Below are positions 1-7,613 of a DNA stretch of 29,898 bases, in pieces; the stretch's first letter is position 1; every line of letters begins with the position of its first letter. The position numbers were made by a program, and so were the translations under genes. The notes below the pieces were generated by a model that was given only the letters and a program-made list of their open reading frames with translations, was not told where the DNA came from and ran no database searches. This stretch comes from JBBRNH01 sp038230415 (lineage in GTDB: Bacteria > Bacteroidota > Bacteroidia > Cytophagales > Spirosomataceae), in NCBI GenBank assembly GCA_038230415.1, contig JBBRNH010000077.1:1-29898 (forward strand), given 5' to 3'.

Positions 1-412
1 TGCCATCGAACAAAAACCGAATGGTGCGCCCCCGCGAAGTGGTGTTGTCAATTACCTCGGCCACCAGGTCACTATCGCCAAAATAGAGTTTATTACCCAC
101 CCGAATCTTGCGGGCCGGGTCAACCAGCACGTCCCAGAGTTTCATCTCGCGGTTCAGTTCACGCAGGAGGAAGACTTCGATTTTCGCGCCGGTTTTTTCT
201 TTGTTGCCGTACAGCCGGGCCGGAAAAACTTTCGTGTTATTGTTCACCATCACGTCGCCGTCACCAAAGTAATTGAGGATGTCGGCGAACATTTTATGCT
301 CGATTTTTTTGGTTTTTCTATCCACCACCATCATCCGCGCATCGCCCCGTTCAACGGGGTATTTGGCGATGAGACTTTCGGGCAAATCGAACCGGAATTC
401 AGATAACTTCAT
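1..412 (-). CDS. queA: S-adenosylmethionine:tRNA ribosyltransferase-isomerase (QueA), N-terminal part
   Basis: Reading the minus strand from the ATG at 412 gives 137 open codons that run off the left edge, so the 3' part of the gene lies outside. The protein begins MKLSEFRFDLPESLIAKYP, followed by an R..ARMMV segment and NNTKVFPARLYG, the usual N-terminal blocks of QueA. QueA transfers and isomerises the ribosyl group of SAM onto 7-aminomethyl-7-deazaguanine in tRNA, giving epoxyqueuosine in the cytoplasm. The seen part is about 40% of a normal 345-350-residue protein. A good promoter -7 box lies 43 bases upstream. Nothing is odd in the visible part. Family assignment is by recognisable motifs, not by search. 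Confidence 0.93.
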   Translation of the reverse strand, partial: MKLSEFRFDLPESLIAKYPVERGDARMMVVDRKTKKIEHKMFADILNYFGDGDVMVNNNTKVFPARLYGNKEKTGAKIEVFLLRELNREMKLWDVLVDPARKIRVGNKLYFGDSDLVAEVIDNTTSRGRTIRFLFDG

Positions 413-454
413 AATGTACAGGCCCTGTCAATCAGACATTTTCGATAAGGGGTG

Positions 455-462
455 CAAATATA
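455..462 (-). promoter_or_regulatory. Promoter -7 box for queA
   Basis: On the minus strand this reads TATATTTG, an exact match to the Bacteroidota -7 consensus TAnnTTTG. It lies 43 bases upstream of the queA start in a 114-base gap. I could not find a convincing -33 TTTG at the usual spacing of about 19. Confidence 0.5.
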
Positions 463-526
463 CTACGACAAAACCCGGATGCTTATTTTGCGTGCCGGTT
501 TTTCCTGGATTTATGCTGCCAATTTA

Positions 527-907
527 TTACCCGGCTGTATAGTTCTCGCCTGGTGTAACAGACTGAACGGCACCATCGGTATTTACCTGATTACTGTGAG
601 ACATATCGAATTTTGCCATCAGTTCAGCCGACACTTCGTTTGAATACGTCCCCTGCGCCGACACAAACACGCCCTTCATACCGCCCAGACAAGAAATAGC
701 GTAGAGCGTCATTTCATCGCCGGGGTCCGATGTCCCCTCAAACCGATGAAACTCATCAACGGTGATGTCGTCACTTTTGTAGCGGATATTGTGGGCGGTG
801 CCGGTACTGGTAACTTTCAGATAATCACCATCGGGGGCAAAATCTCCGGTGTAGCCGCGTTGCCGCAGGTCTTCCATGGCTTGAGTAAGGGTGGTGAAGT
901 GGTTCAT
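527..907 (-). CDS. Short Bacteroidota protein of the family often labelled phosphoribosylpyrophosphate synthetase (126 aa)
   Basis: The ATG at 907 gives a 126-residue protein starting MNHFTTLTQAMEDLRQRGYT. It contains VDEFHRFEGTSDPGDEMTLYAIS and then GGMKGVFVSAQGTYSNE (read as separate blocks). This pattern (TLSQAI..L..RGYT.DF near the N-terminus, FRFEG..DP.D...YAI.. in the middle) is a small Bacteroidota family. Databases often name it phosphoribosylpyrophosphate synthetase, but it has no PRPP-binding loop or ATP site and is far too short for that enzyme. Its function is unknown. The frame stays open upstream to 1171, but that part overlaps the divergent molybdoenzyme gene and looks like antisense, so I chose the internal start. 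No signal peptide or membrane segment is visible. Confidence 0.75.
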   Translation of the reverse strand: MNHFTTLTQAMEDLRQRGYTGDFAPDGDYLKVTSTGTAHNIRYKSDDITVDEFHRFEGTSDPGDEMTLYAISCLGGMKGVFVSAQGTYSNEVSAELMAKFDMSHSNQVNTDGAVQSVTPGENYTAG

Positions 908-1042
908 ACTATCGGCTGCTGGTTTTGGTTTAGTCTGGATAACAGTCTCCTTTGGAAGATGTTGGAAATAGTGAGCGATGAGCCTGACGACAACCGCCAT
1001 TTTCGTACCTTTCGCATCTGACTTCATGAATCCAAAACCTGC

Positions 1043-3235
1043 ATGGAACTCCAAACTCATTACCGCGCCTGCAACCTCTGCGAAGCCATCTGCGGCCTCG
1101 AAATCACGCACCAAAACGGCCACGTTATCAGCATCACCGGCGACAAAGCCGACCCGTTTAGCCGGGGCCACATCTGCCCCAAAGCCGTGGCACTGAAAGA
1201 CGTTTATGAAGACCCGAATCGCTTGCGCCGACCGTTGAAACGCGTTGAAGCCGCCGACGGTGCGGTTTCGTGGCAGGAAATCGGCTGGACGCAGGCGTTT
1301 GATGAGGTTGTGGCCGGGCTACGAACTGTGCGGGAGCAGCACGGCCCCAACGCCATTGCGTTTTACGGCGGTAATCCGTCGGTGCATAATTCCGGCACGT
1401 TTCTGACCGCGCCGGGTGTCATTCGGGCCATCGGCACGAAGTCGGCGTTTTCGGCCACGTCGGTTGACCAACTGCCCCACCATTTTGCAGCATGGCAACT
1501 CTTTGGCCACCCGTTGCTGATGCCCGTGCCGGATATTGACCATACTGATTTCTGGATTATCATAGGCGGCAACCCCATTGCATCGAACGGCAGCATTATG
1601 ACCGCGCCCGACGTGGCAACCCGGCTCCGGGCCATTCAGCAACGCGGGGGCAAAGTCGTCGTGATTGACCCGCGCAAAACCGAAACCGCCCACCGCGCCG
1701 ATCAGCATTTGTTTATCCGACCCGGCACCGATGCCTTTCTCCTACTCGCCATGACGCAGGTACTGTTTGCCGAAAACTTAATAAACATTGGCCGGTTAGC
1801 CGACATGACCGACGGTATCGAAACCCTCCACGAAGCCGTTGCGCCCTTCACGCCCGAACGCGTAGCCGACGCAACCGGCATTGACGCTGACACCATCCGG
1901 CAGCTTACCCGCGATTTTGCCGCCACCAAACGGGCCGCGCTCTACGGACGGGTTGGCGTTTCGACGCAGCAGTTTGGCGGGCTTTGCCTATGGCTCATCA
2001 ACGCGCTGAACCTGCTCACGGGCCATTTAGACGAACCGGGCGGCATGATGTTTACCACCCCCGCTTTTGACATTCTGGGTCGCAAGCAACCGGAACGCCG
2101 GACCGCGTATAATAAGTACGACCGTTTCCGCAGCCGCGTCAGTCAGCGACCGGAGTTTATGGGCGAACTGCCGGTGTCGGGTCTGGCCGAAGATATGCTC
2201 ACGCCGGGCGAGGGTCAACTCAGGGCGTTGATGACGAGTTGCGGCAATCCCGTTCTTTCGACTCCCAACGGTACGCAGTTAGACAAGGCATTATCCGGGC
2301 TTGATTTTATGGTGTCGGTGGATATTTATCTGAACGAAACCACCCGCCACGCCGACTATATTCTGCCCCCGGCAACGGGTTTAGAGACCGCTCATTATGA
2401 CCTGACATTTCATGCCCTCGCCATCCGCAACACGGCCCGCTACTCGGAGCCAATGGTGCCTAAACCCGCCGGGGCCATGTATGACTGGGAGATTTATGAA
2501 AACCTGCGGCTCCGGCTCGAAGACGAAAACTACGCGCCCGAAACCGGGCCGCAACCTGAAGGCCGTACCCCCCAGAACCCTGAACAGAAAATAGCGCAGG
2601 CGTTACAGTTCGGGCCATATGGCAAAACCGGCATGAGCTTGCAGACACTCTTAGACAACCCGCACGGCGTTGACCTCGGCCCGTTGCAGCCGGTGATGCC
2701 GGGCCGGTTAGCCACAGAGAACGGGCGCATTAATATCGCCCCCACCCTGTTTTTGACCGATTTACCCCGCGCCGAACAGCTACTTCCAGCCACAGAAACC
2801 GTTGATTCCCTGTTACTTATCAACCGGCGACACCTGCGCGACAACAATTCGTGGTTGCACAATGCTCACCGGCTCGTGAAAGGTCGTAATCGCTGCACGT
2901 TGCAAATAAACCCCGCCGATGCCGCCCGGCTGAGCATTAGCAACGGCCAAACGGTGCGGGTACGGTCGCGGGTGGGCGCGGTTGAACTCCCCGCCGAACT
3001 CACCGACGACATGATGCCCGGCGTGGTCTGTATGCCGCACGGCTACGGCCACAATCGCCCCGGTATTCGGATGGACGTGGCGGAACAACACGCGGGCGTG
3101 AGCGCGAACGACCTCAGCGACGAGCGCGTGGTGGATGAGTTAACGGGAAACGCGGTGCTGTCGGGCGTGCCGGTCTGGGTGGAAGCAGTTTTGGCTGCGG
3201 TGCCGGAGCAGATGGCGGAAGAAGTGTTGGTGTGA
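1043..3235 (+). CDS. Molybdopterin (bis-MGD) oxidoreductase with one N-terminal [4Fe-4S] cluster
   Basis: This 730-residue protein has the layout of the DMSO reductase/formate dehydrogenase superfamily. Cys10, Cys13, Cys17 and Cys45 form a CxxCxxxC-x27-C cluster motif. Rossmann-like molybdopterin-binding parts follow (IIIGGNPIASN near 175, VVVIDPRKTETA near 207). A C-terminal dinucleotide-binding domain spans about 590-720 (LLLINRRHLRDNNSW, MPHGYGHNRPG). No Tat signal is seen, so it is probably cytoplasmic. The substrate cannot be told from sequence. The segment that normally carries the Cys, SeCys or Ser ligand to Mo reads SVDQLPHHFAAW, with none of these at the expected place. No ferredoxin, flavoprotein or cofactor gene is adjacent. 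The start is the ATG just ahead of the cluster motif, 135 bases from the divergent small gene. Possible substrates include formate, nitrate or sulfoxides, none supported over the others. Confidence 0.9.
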   Translation: MELQTHYRACNLCEAICGLEITHQNGHVISITGDKADPFSRGHICPKAVALKDVYEDPNRLRRPLKRVEAADGAVSWQEIGWTQAFDEVVAGLRTVREQHGPNAIAFYGGNPSVHNSGTFLTAPGVIRAIGTKSAFSATSVDQLPHHFAAWQLFGHPLLMPVPDIDHTDFWIIIGGNPIASNGSIMTAPDVATRLRAIQQRGGKVVVIDPRKTETAHRADQHLFIRPGTDAFLLLAMTQVLFAENLINIGRLADMTDGIETLHEAVAPFTPERVADATGIDADTIRQLTRDFAATKRAALYGRVGVSTQQFGGLCLWLINALNLLTGHLDEPGGMMFTTPAFDILGRKQPERRTAYNKYDRFRSRVSQRPEFMGELPVSGLAEDMLTPGEGQLRALMTSCGNPVLSTPNGTQLDKALSGLDFMVSVDIYLNETTRHADYILPPATGLETAHYDLTFHALAIRNTARYSEPMVPKPAGAMYDWEIYENLRLRLEDENYAPETGPQPEGRTPQNPEQKIAQALQFGPYGKTGMSLQTLLDNPHGVDLGPLQPVMPGRLATENGRINIAPTLFLTDLPRAEQLLPATETVDSLLLINRRHLRDNNSWLHNAHRLVKGRNRCTLQINPADAARLSISNGQTVRVRSRVGAVELPAELTDDMMPGVVCMPHGYGHNRPGIRMDVAEQHAGVSANDLSDERVVDELTGNAVLSGVPVWVEAVLAAVPEQMAEEVLV

Positions 3236-3251
3236 GCCGCGCCAAACGGTA

Positions 3252-3392
3252 TTACTTTCCTTCGTTGGCTTCGTCGGTAATGTCCAGAAAAGCTTCGGTA
3301 ACGTCAGTGCGATGCGGGTAACTCCGGTGCATGATTAACGACGGGTCAAATTCGATGTCATAACCTGACAATGGGAGTTCCGCGTTCTGCAT
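3252..3392 (-). CDS. Hypothetical small acidic protein (46 aa)
   Basis: From the ATG at 3392 the minus strand encodes 46 residues, starting MQNAELPLSGYDIEFDPS and ending DITDEANEGK. The frame stays open upstream to 3434, but this start lies inside the end of the preceding small gene, which it overlaps by 35 bases in another frame. The composition is protein-like and acidic, with no obvious domain, signal peptide or membrane segment. I do not recognise it. The overlap suggests translational coupling with the 62-residue gene. Their small size and tandem arrangement recall toxin-antitoxin or other two-gene modules, but there is no motif evidence for that. It could also be a non-coding frame. Confidence 0.4.
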   Translation of the reverse strand: MQNAELPLSGYDIEFDPSLIMHRSYPHRTDVTEAFLDITDEANEGK

Positions 3393-3546
3393 TGCGTTTT
3401 CTAAGTTCTCGAATGGCGATTTCCCGGCGGTCAAGTTCTTCCTGGCTGGGATTTGCTTCTTCTAATTTCCGCTGTTCCAAAATCCAGCGAAACAACGCGG
3501 CTCCCTGTTGAGGGCGGTTGTTGGGGTCGTGTTGGGGCGTTTCCAT
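3358..3546 (-). CDS. Hypothetical small charged protein (62 aa)
   Basis: The ATG at 3546 opens a 62-residue frame beginning METPQHDPNNRPQQG and continuing as a strongly charged, probably helical stretch rich in Arg, Glu and Leu (EELDRREIAIRELRKRN, residues 36-52). This looks like a short coiled coil or DNA- or protein-binding helix. No family is recognised. It is the upstream partner of an overlapping 46-residue gene on the same strand. Together they fill the gap between the molybdoenzyme and the LVIVD lipoprotein. The ATG is 150 bases from the divergent lipoprotein start, so the promoters of both would lie in that gap. Confidence 0.5.
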   Translation of the reverse strand: METPQHDPNNRPQQGAALFRWILEQRKLEEANPSQEELDRREIAIRELRKRNAERGTPIVRL

Positions 3547-3604
3547 GCGGGTTGTCCTGCTTGTTTCCGGCTTAACACAATCAGTAGTCAGTTGGGTTCA
3601 GGGG

Positions 3605-3612
3605 TAGTTTTG
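3605..3612 (+). promoter_or_regulatory. Candidate promoter -7 box for the LVIVD lipoprotein operon
   Basis: TAGTTTTG matches TAnnTTTG exactly and lies 84 bases upstream of the lipoprotein start. No clear -33 element is seen at 19-21 bases, so this is a one-box call. Confidence 0.35.
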
Positions 3613-3696
3613 GGCCTTGACCAATGTTTTTTCGTCTCTTTACAACCATTCCAACGCCCGGAGAGTCTTGTTGCTGAAAACAAACCTCAATCCCGT

Positions 3697-4998
3697 ATGA
3701 ACCGATTACTGTACTTCGTCCCGGCCCTGATGTTGGCCCTGTTGCCGTCGGCCTGCACCGACAAATGCACCGAAACCCGCGTCTTCAAGCGGTTTACGTC
3801 CGTTGTGTTTACGGCGGCTCAAATTCGGCAACCCGTTACGACCGAACCCGTCCGCACCTTGCAGGAGCCGGGCAAGATTTACACCAAAGACGGATTCCTG
3901 TTTATCAACGAACTCAAACAGGGTATTCACGTGATTGACAACCGCAACCCCGACGCGCCCAAAATGGTGGCCTTTATTCGGATTCCCGGCAATGGCGATA
4001 TGGCCGTGCGTGATAATATTCTCTATGCCGACAGCTACATGGATTTGGTGGCTCTCGACATCAGCGACGTAACCAACGTCCGGCCCGTGAAGCGTGTCAA
4101 CAATATATTTCCCAGCGGCCAGTTCAACGGCGGTTACTGGTACATCAACTCGCAAACGGGAGACGTTCAGGATCAGCGCGTTGACTACGTGAAGGAAGAA
4201 GTAAGAACCGATTGTGGCGAGGGTATAGGGCCAACCAACAACTGGGGCGGCAATTGGCTCGCCTTTGATTCGCGGTCAATGGCCTCGGCTTCTTCGACGG
4301 GTGCAACCCAGCAGCCCTCCAACGGCACGGCGGGTTCGATGGCCCGGTTCGCCCTCTACGATAAGTATCTGTACACGGTTAATTCATCGGAGTTGCAGTT
4401 GTTCGATATTCAAAACCCCGCCGACCCCAAAATCGGCAATAAAATCTCGATGGCCTGGGGTATCGAAACGATTTTCCCATATGGCGATAAGCTGTTCATC
4501 GGCTCGCAGTCGGGAATGTTTATTTACGACAATAAAAATCCGCAAAAACCCGAACGGCTGTCGGTCTTTCAGCACGCCCGCGTCTGCGATCCGGTGGTGG
4601 TTCACGGCGATAAAGCCTACGTCACACTGCGCTCCGGCAACACCTGTCAGGGATTTACCAACCAACTCGACGTGGTGGATATTTCTAATCTCCTCGGCCC
4701 CAAACTCATCAAAAGCTACCCGATGCGAAACCCACACGGCTTAGGCATTGATTTCCCGAACCTATTTATCTGCGAAGGCGCATACGGCCTGAAATCATTT
4801 GATGCGACCGACGTGAATAACATTGACAAAAACCTGCGCGAACATATCGAAGACATGAATGCCTACGACGTGATTCCACTTGGCAAATCGCTGCTGATGA
4901 TCGGGCGCGACGGATTTTATCAGTACGATTACAGCAATCCGCGCAAATTGCGGCTGATGAGCAAAATTCCCGTTCAACGGCCCGGTGTCATTAGCTAA
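3697..4998 (+). CDS. LVIVD-repeat beta-propeller lipoprotein
   Basis: The ATG at 3697 gives 433 residues starting with a lipoprotein signal: MNRLLYFVPALMLALLPSAC, with lipobox LPSAC and Cys20 as the lipidated residue. The frame stays open upstream to 3508, but that part is not signal-like. The mature part carries repeated blades of the LVIVD type, recognisable by ..L...DISN/D..P..... signatures: DLVALDISDVTNVRPVK, ELQLFDIQNPADPKIG, LDVVDISNLLGPKLI and FYQYDYSNPRKLRL. It is probably a propeller anchored in the outer membrane or periplasm; ligand and function are unknown. It is followed after 7 bases by a small barrel-like outer-membrane protein and then a second lipoprotein, so the three are likely one envelope operon. 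Confidence 0.85.
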   Translation: MNRLLYFVPALMLALLPSACTDKCTETRVFKRFTSVVFTAAQIRQPVTTEPVRTLQEPGKIYTKDGFLFINELKQGIHVIDNRNPDAPKMVAFIRIPGNGDMAVRDNILYADSYMDLVALDISDVTNVRPVKRVNNIFPSGQFNGGYWYINSQTGDVQDQRVDYVKEEVRTDCGEGIGPTNNWGGNWLAFDSRSMASASSTGATQQPSNGTAGSMARFALYDKYLYTVNSSELQLFDIQNPADPKIGNKISMAWGIETIFPYGDKLFIGSQSGMFIYDNKNPQKPERLSVFQHARVCDPVVVHGDKAYVTLRSGNTCQGFTNQLDVVDISNLLGPKLIKSYPMRNPHGLGIDFPNLFICEGAYGLKSFDATDVNNIDKNLREHIEDMNAYDVIPLGKSLLMIGRDGFYQYDYSNPRKLRLMSKIPVQRPGVIS

Positions 4999-5005
4999 CT
5001 ATGCC

Positions 5006-5614
5006 ATGAAACGATTTAACTTGTTGCTCTGCCTGCTGGCATTGGCACCGGCGTTTACGGCAACGGCACAGACCGTAGCGTCCTCCTCTGTCCAGCCCCG
5101 ACGCTACCCGTTCGTGAATTATACCGAAGTCGGCGGTCTGTTTGGGCGGGTTGTATCGGGCAATGCCGGAGCCGAACTGGTGCAGAACCGGCTCAGTTTA
5201 ACGGCCCAGACCCTCAACGGAATCCAGGTCTCGAAACGGCTGGCGGTGGGCGCGTTGGTGGCCGTTGACTGGTATCAATCGGCGTTGCTGATGCCGGTAG
5301 GAGCGGGGCTGCGGTTTCAGCTAACCCGGCCATCGTCGGCGCGAAACGTGCGGGTGTTGGCTACTGCCGATGCCGGTTACGCCCTGAACTGGCTCAACAA
5401 ATCGTCTTCGGGTTATGCCGTTAAGGGCGGTCTGATGCTTAATCCGGGGATTGGCCTGGCGTTTGGCAAACCGGGCGCGGGGAGTTTCTTGTTGTCGTTG
5501 AGTTATAAACGGCAAACCGCCGAGGTCGAAAAACCGATTCGCCCGAATGAGATCATGCGCGACGAAAGTCGGGTTTATAACCGGCTCGCCCTCCGGTTAG
5601 GCATCAGTTTTTGA
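5006..5614 (+). CDS. Predicted small outer-membrane beta-barrel protein (202 aa)
   Basis: I chose the ATG at 5006 because it starts a clear Sec signal peptide, MKRFNLLLCLLALAPAFTATAQ, with cleavage expected after AQ; the TTG at 4985 would add seven residues and overlap the gene before. The mature part alternates polar and hydrophobic residues and has Gly/aromatic strands such as GLMLNPGIGLAFGKPGAG and FLLSLSYKRQTAE. It ends RLALRLGISF, a terminal strand with a final Phe, as expected for assembly by the BAM complex. The specific function is unknown. It follows the LVIVD lipoprotein by 7 bases and is probably co-expressed with it. Outer-membrane placement is inferred. Confidence 0.7.
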   Translation: MKRFNLLLCLLALAPAFTATAQTVASSSVQPRRYPFVNYTEVGGLFGRVVSGNAGAELVQNRLSLTAQTLNGIQVSKRLAVGALVAVDWYQSALLMPVGAGLRFQLTRPSSARNVRVLATADAGYALNWLNKSSSGYAVKGGLMLNPGIGLAFGKPGAGSFLLSLSYKRQTAEVEKPIRPNEIMRDESRVYNRLALRLGISF

Positions 5615-5642
5615 GTTGATTTCTACGTCAATCACCAAGCCA

Positions 5643-6098
5643 ATGACACGGTATTCCCATTTCTTGTCAGCCAGTCTAACGGCTCTTATCGCCCTGTTTC
5701 TGTATGCCTGTCAGTTCGGCAGCACAGACCCGCTGCTTATTCTGCCACCTGACCATGTTTTGCTTCAGGCCAATCAAACCGTACAAACGGCTGACGGTAT
5801 AACGGTTAGAGGTGATACGGTTTCGGTGTTTATATGCCCAAAAGGGTCTTCTTGTTTTGCCCCTAACAACGCTTTTGTGCGACTCACAGTATCGAAAAAT
5901 GCCCAAAGCAGCACGGTGCGGTTATTCACCTTTATTCCTAATTACGTCCGGCCATCGTACCCGAACAGGCCGACTGATTCTGCCAGCGTGACCTTCGATG
6001 GGAAGCTATACAAGGTCATTCTGCGAGACGGGCGCACTGTTATCAGCAAAGAGAATGCTGTGATTCAACATGTTGTAGTTCAGGTGGCTCCGTTGTAG
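5643..6098 (+). CDS. Hypothetical lipoprotein (151 aa)
   Basis: The ATG at 5643 begins MTRYSHFLSASLTALIALF and leads to the lipobox LYAC, with Cys23 as the acylated residue. The TTG at 5616 would put nine extra residues before the signal, so it is less likely. The mature part has about 128 residues with two further cysteines in CPKGSSC (a possible disulfide) and a C-terminal half predicted to be beta-rich (VTFDGKLYKVILRDGRTV). No family is recognised. It lies 28 bases after the barrel-like gene and ends 4 bases before the end of the convergent DUF4932 gene, with no clear terminator hairpin between them. Confidence 0.7.
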   Translation: MTRYSHFLSASLTALIALFLYACQFGSTDPLLILPPDHVLLQANQTVQTADGITVRGDTVSVFICPKGSSCFAPNNAFVRLTVSKNAQSSTVRLFTFIPNYVRPSYPNRPTDSASVTFDGKLYKVILRDGRTVISKENAVIQHVVVQVAPL

Positions 6099-6102
6099 AA
6101 AC

Positions 6103-7488
6103 TCACCGGGCGGCCCACGCTATGATGGCCGGGTACAGATCAGCAACGGTTTGGCCCGGTTTTTTGGTTTGATACAACCGCAGCAACTCCTGATCGAAGG
6201 CGGCAAACCGGCGGAAACCGCGCCCAGTTGTCATGCCCTTTTCGAGATTGACCCGGAGCGTCTCGAACGTTTTTTTATCGAACAGGTCGTGATACAGCAG
6301 CGTCACGAGGGCGTAGTTCATGTACTCTTCAAAGCAACTCAGCGGATTGGTGTAATTCATGGATGGCGTTTTGGGCGTTACCCATTTCGGCGTATCACTA
6401 AAAGCCGATGAAATCTGCTCGTTATATTTTTCTGCTTCCGGGTTTAAGTAACTGTGGTTCAGTTCGGTAAACACGATTTTCATGCGCTGACCTTTAGTAA
6501 TTTGGGCTGGCTGTTTTTTCTGTTCGGCATCCACAAACGGGAAATCGACGTGGGCCTGCGCTTCGGTGAAGCCGTTATCACTGAAATTATTGGCCGATTG
6601 GTTCCAGCCCACCAACGGCGAAAAGGTAACCTTCACCGCCGAGTAGTGCCGGGTGGGAAACTGTGTTTCTAACCAGCGTTTCATGACCGGAATACCAACG
6701 TTCTGCCGATAATCGGCTATCAAGCTGGCATAATAGGACTGATATTGTTGGTAGAACGCCCGAAAATCAGCCTGTTTTGCAAATGCCGTCAGCAACGGTA
6801 TGTAGGGCGTAAGTTCATTAACCTCGCCCCAGCTAACCCGGTCATAAACGGTGCTTTTCTGGATAACATTTCCCTGAAATTGATAGGCGTAACTGTCCAT
6901 TTTGAGACTAAAGTATTTATCGCCCGATTTGCTCAGTAGCGAATCGAGTACCTGAACGGCCCGGTGATTTTTGTAAGCTGAGAATCGGGCCATTACCTCC
7001 CGGTAATACGGCATTTGTTTATAAATCGCTTCCGTCTTGCCGTATTCGGTCAGCGCAAAAATGATGTTGATTAATTCATACACTTCCGGGATTTCGATAA
7101 TTGTTTTGCCCTCGTTCGTTTTTTTATACGCATCAGAAAACGTAGCGGCCTTCACTGCTTTATGGCTACTGAAATGGCACGTTACGGTATCGCCTTTATC
7201 AGTACGAACAACCTGAAAATCAGCCGGTAAGCCGTACCGGAGCGTCATGGCTATCGAATCGGTTTCGGAGACGAGCGCGAACGAAACCGAGTCTTTTTCA
7301 AGCCCAAAACTGTACGAAAACGGATTGGGAAAGTAGCTGAAGCCATTGAACCGATCCCGTTGCCCATTCATATACATCACCGCCGAGTTGCCCTTGACCC
7401 GGATAACCGGCAACGGTTTGGTTTGGGCCAGCGCGTTTATCAGCGTCAGGCCAGCCAGCATTAATGAATACAGAAGCCGTAGTTTCAT
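6103..7488 (-). CDS. DUF4932-type secreted protein, possible degenerate zinc metallopeptidase
   Basis: The 461-residue product starts with a Sec signal, MKLRLLYSLMLAGLTLINALAQ. An N-terminal beta-like half and a largely helical second half follow. Residues 337-350 read KIVFTELNHSYLNP, which matches the conserved block of DUF4932 proteins. As I recall the family, that block resembles the HExxH motif of gluzincins; here the first residue is Thr341, followed by Glu342 and His345. A later glutamate pair (Glu387-Glu388 in SCFEEYMNYAL) sits where a third zinc ligand would be. Activity is unproven and may be lost. The protein is presumably periplasmic or exported. It is transcribed alone, convergent to the lipoprotein gene and 125 bases downstream of accC on the same strand. 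Confidence 0.7.
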   Translation of the reverse strand: MKLRLLYSLMLAGLTLINALAQTKPLPVIRVKGNSAVMYMNGQRDRFNGFSYFPNPFSYSFGLEKDSVSFALVSETDSIAMTLRYGLPADFQVVRTDKGDTVTCHFSSHKAVKAATFSDAYKKTNEGKTIIEIPEVYELINIIFALTEYGKTEAIYKQMPYYREVMARFSAYKNHRAVQVLDSLLSKSGDKYFSLKMDSYAYQFQGNVIQKSTVYDRVSWGEVNELTPYIPLLTAFAKQADFRAFYQQYQSYYASLIADYRQNVGIPVMKRWLETQFPTRHYSAVKVTFSPLVGWNQSANNFSDNGFTEAQAHVDFPFVDAEQKKQPAQITKGQRMKIVFTELNHSYLNPEAEKYNEQISSAFSDTPKWVTPKTPSMNYTNPLSCFEEYMNYALVTLLYHDLFDKKTFETLRVNLEKGMTTGRGFRRFAAFDQELLRLYQTKKPGQTVADLYPAIIAWAAR

Positions 7489-7613
7489 GGGAGAATGAGT
7501 TGGAGGAAATTAGTGAATGGCATTGCAAATTGGCTCAGAAAAACCAGCTTGTCGGTAAGATGCCGTTGATTAGTCTCGCGTTGCATCGTTGCCTTCGCGC
7601 CAATTTTTTGGGT

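Noticed and set aside
908..1171. N-terminal extension of the small minus-strand gene to 1171
   Set aside because: This part overlaps the start of the molybdoenzyme on the other strand and is unlike the family's N-terminus, which begins at 907.
3358..3392. Frameshift mutation joining the two small genes into one
   Set aside because: Each has its own start and a plausible composition, and there is no homopolymer run in the overlap to suggest a sequencing error; not excluded.
3706..4155. 149-residue open frame antisense to the LVIVD lipoprotein
   Set aside because: The plus strand encodes a clear lipoprotein with repeated blades; the antisense frame has no recognisable features.
4265..4744. 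159-residue plus-strand frame inside the LVIVD gene
   Set aside because: It is an out-of-frame shadow, rich in Ser, Thr, Pro and Arg, typical of shifted reading of this genome.
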